NCBI RefSeq assembly: GCF_022343555.1
Contig: NZ_JAKQZH010000001.1
Span: 1,780,108-1,844,107 of the forward strand
DNA: 64,000 nucleotides
Origin: Marinobacter sp. C7
Lineage (GTDB): Bacteria > Pseudomonadota > Gammaproteobacteria > Pseudomonadales > Oleiphilaceae
Direction: 5' to 3'
The number at the start of each line of letters is the position of its first letter. The stretch's first letter is position 1. The notes under the pieces are model-generated. The model was given only the letters and a program-made list of their open reading frames with translations. It made no database searches and was not told the origin of the DNA. Below are positions 62,808-64,000 of the stretch, piece by piece. A program made the translations under genes and the position numbers.

Positions 62808-63470
62808 ATGCTCAACATGGATTTCAGCGAGAAGGTAGTGATCCGTACTGCGGAGATGGACTGGGTACCCAGCCCTGCCGGAGGCGTGATGAGAAAGCCT
62901 CTCGCCCGCGAGGAAGCCGAGCGGGGACACGCGACCAGTGTGGTCCGTTACGAGCCGGGGGCATCCTTCAAGCGCCACGAGCACCCTCGTGGCGAGGAAA
63001 TCCTGGTGCTTGAGGGAGTCTTCTCCGACGAGACGGGAGACTACCCTGCCGGCACCTATATAAGAAACCCACCGGGCAGCGGCCACGCGCCCTTTAGCAA
63101 GGAAGGGTGCACGCTCCTGGTCAAATTGCATCAGTTCGACGACAGAGACAGGGAGGCCGTCCGGATCGATACTCGCGAAGCAGAATGGCTACCCGGTATT
63201 GGCGGTCTGCAGGTGATGCCCCTGCATGACTTTGAGCACGAGCATGTAGCGCTCGTTAAATGGCCGCCGAACGAGGTGTTCCAGCCCCATCGGCATTTCG
63301 GAGGCGAGGAAATCTTCGTGCTTTCCGGCGAGTTTTGCGACGAGCACGGGCGATATCCGGCGGGTACCTGGATCCGCAGCCCACATATGAGCCAGCATCA
63401 CCCGTTTGTGGAGCAGGAGACGGTCATCTGGGTCAAGACCGGCCACCTTCCACTGTTGCCAACGAAGTAG
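62808..63470 (+). CDS. Tandem cupin (ChrR-like) protein
   Basis: A 220-residue protein of two cupin domains. Each has the metal-binding pattern: HEHPRGEEILVLEGVF with YPAGTYIRNPPGSGHAPF, and HRHFGGEEIFVLSGEF with YPAGTWIRSPHMSQHHPF. The domains resemble the C-terminal half of ChrR-type anti-sigma factors, but no zinc-binding anti-sigma domain or ECF sigma gene is present here. Likely a metal-dependent enzyme or sensor. Confidence 0.85.
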   Translation: MLNMDFSEKVVIRTAEMDWVPSPAGGVMRKPLAREEAERGHATSVVRYEPGASFKRHEHPRGEEILVLEGVFSDETGDYPAGTYIRNPPGSGHAPFSKEGCTLLVKLHQFDDRDREAVRIDTREAEWLPGIGGLQVMPLHDFEHEHVALVKWPPNEVFQPHRHFGGEEIFVLSGEFCDEHGRYPAGTWIRSPHMSQHHPFVEQETVIWVKTGHLPLLPTK

Positions 63471-63491
63471 AAAAAAAGGCCCCGAAGGGCC
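63471..63491 (-). terminator. Terminator for the small DUF7352-like gene
   Basis: GGCCC-CGAA-GGGCC stem (63478-63491) followed, on the minus strand, by seven T residues (63471-63477). It lies 14 bp after the 3' end of the minus-strand gene at 63505. Confidence 0.75.
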
Positions 63492-63504
63492 AAGAGAGTG
63501 TGCA

Positions 63505-63876
63505 TCAGGATGACATTGCTGAGGATTGCCAACTGACGCTGCTGAAGAGGTCGTTGCTCGCGCCTTCCCTTGCAGGGGTATAACGGAAGTCATTCTCACC
63601 GGCCGGCACGGCGAACACGTGATAGGCCTCCGGCCCGAACGGATCCAGTGCGGTACCGAGGTAATCATAACGGTCCGGCACCGGCTCACCGGAGAGAGCC
63701 ACGCGGAACTGCCGCTCAACGGTTGGTGTACCCACATTCAGTGGCTGCTCCACCCAGAGGTAAACGGCCTTGTGCGGAACGATGTATTCGCAGCGCACTA
63801 CCCGATAGCCCTCTTTCAGGTTCAGGGTTGTCGGCTCTTTCCCGGCGTCAACGCGGAATTTGTGAATCGTTTTCAT
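63505..63876 (-). CDS. Small DUF7352-like protein
   Basis: A 123-residue protein beginning MKTIHKFRVDAGKEPTTLNL. The arrangement of strands and the YLWVEQPL and YHVFAVPAG segments resemble small proteins of temperate phages and plasmids (DUF7352). Function unknown. A good ribosome site (GGAGGAA) lies eight bases upstream. No other phage gene is near; the 124 bp between it and the window end hold no gene I can support. Confidence 0.6.
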   Translation of the reverse strand: MKTIHKFRVDAGKEPTTLNLKEGYRVVRCEYIVPHKAVYLWVEQPLNVGTPTVERQFRVALSGEPVPDRYDYLGTALDPFGPEAYHVFAVPAGENDFRYTPAREGASNDLFSSVSWQSSAMSS

Positions 63877-64000
63877 GGCTGCTTCCTCCGAATTGCCACA
63901 TCACAATTCCATAGTCCTCCGAACACACCTTCGAGAAAATAAGTTTTTTTGATCTTTGTCGTTCGTTTTTTTCGATGCATCAGCTCGTAAGGTCTGACCC

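Noticed and set aside
63877..64000. Possible gene or mobile-element end at the right edge
   Set aside because: The final GGTCTGACCC only partly matches the 30-bp palindrome, and too little sequence is present to decide.

Overview
The window (about 58-60 % G+C by eye) reads as the chromosome of a marine gammaproteobacterium, most likely Marinobacter or a close relative. This is an inference from gene content and protein style: a gacA-uvrC-pgsA block, a type II secretion operon, a TPP-riboswitch-controlled thiBPQ operon, a dabAB inorganic-carbon transporter, many cyclic-di-GMP enzymes and several Cys-rich or duplicated lipoproteins. I see no prophage, integrase, insertion sequence or CRISPR array; most of the window looks like ordinary chromosome with small accessory patches.

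Layout. 1-2.9 kb: dabB-dabA (dabA cut by the left edge) divergent from a LysR-type regulator. 3-6.9 kb: a Baeyer-Villiger-type monooxygenase, a GntR regulator coupled to an SBF-like transporter, and a small membrane J-domain-like protein. 7-12.1 kb: a TonB-dependent receptor, a periplasmic binding protein and a hybrid histidine kinase forming a probable sensory operon. 12.1-14.2 kb: glutathione reductase and a GNAT acetyltransferase. 14.2-23.5 kb: type II secretion, gspE-F-G-H-I-J-K-L-M on the minus strand and gspC plus a LapG-like cysteine protease divergent from it; the secretin gene gspD is absent. 23.6-28.4 kb: a tight operon of an AGPS-like flavoenzyme, a GlpD-like dehydrogenase and an FGGY kinase. 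28.5-35.8 kb: a MASE3-PAS-PAS-GGDEF-EAL protein, a phosphoribosyltransferase, a lipoprotein made of two tandem copies of one domain, and a PAS-GGDEF cyclase.

36-43 kb: tRNA-Cys and tRNA-Gly, a cold-shock protein, an SbcCD-like (YhaN/YhaO-type) nuclease pair, a perfect 30-bp palindrome, an outer-membrane barrel protein, a lipoprotein and a rhodanese. 43.1-46.6 kb: TPP riboswitch and thiBPQ. 46.6-50.2 kb: an Mla/MCE-type lipid transporter ending in a PqiC-like lipoprotein. 50.2-53.6 kb: pgsA, uvrC, gacA/uvrY and yheU. 53.7-59 kb: azlCD, a phytochrome-like cyclase lacking chromophore-binding residues, an AEC transporter, a fructosamine kinase and acylphosphatase. 59-61.6 kb: a His-rich unknown, an NPCAA-repeat lipoprotein phosphatase and a split YeeE/YedE transporter. 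61.7-64 kb: tRNA-Ser with a duplicated 3' end, an isochorismatase-like hydrolase, a tandem cupin protein and a small phage-like protein.

Main themes are envelope and surface biology (secretion, MCE transport, LapG-like protease, lipoproteins), cyclic-di-GMP signalling (three GGDEF proteins) and nutrient sensing or uptake (DAB, TonB cassette, thiamine, sulfur). The best candidates for new biology are the TonB-receptor/binding-protein/kinase cassette, the chromophore-less phytochrome cyclase, the NPCAA-repeat phosphatase beside the YeeE pair, and the AGPS-like/GlpD-like/FGGY operon.
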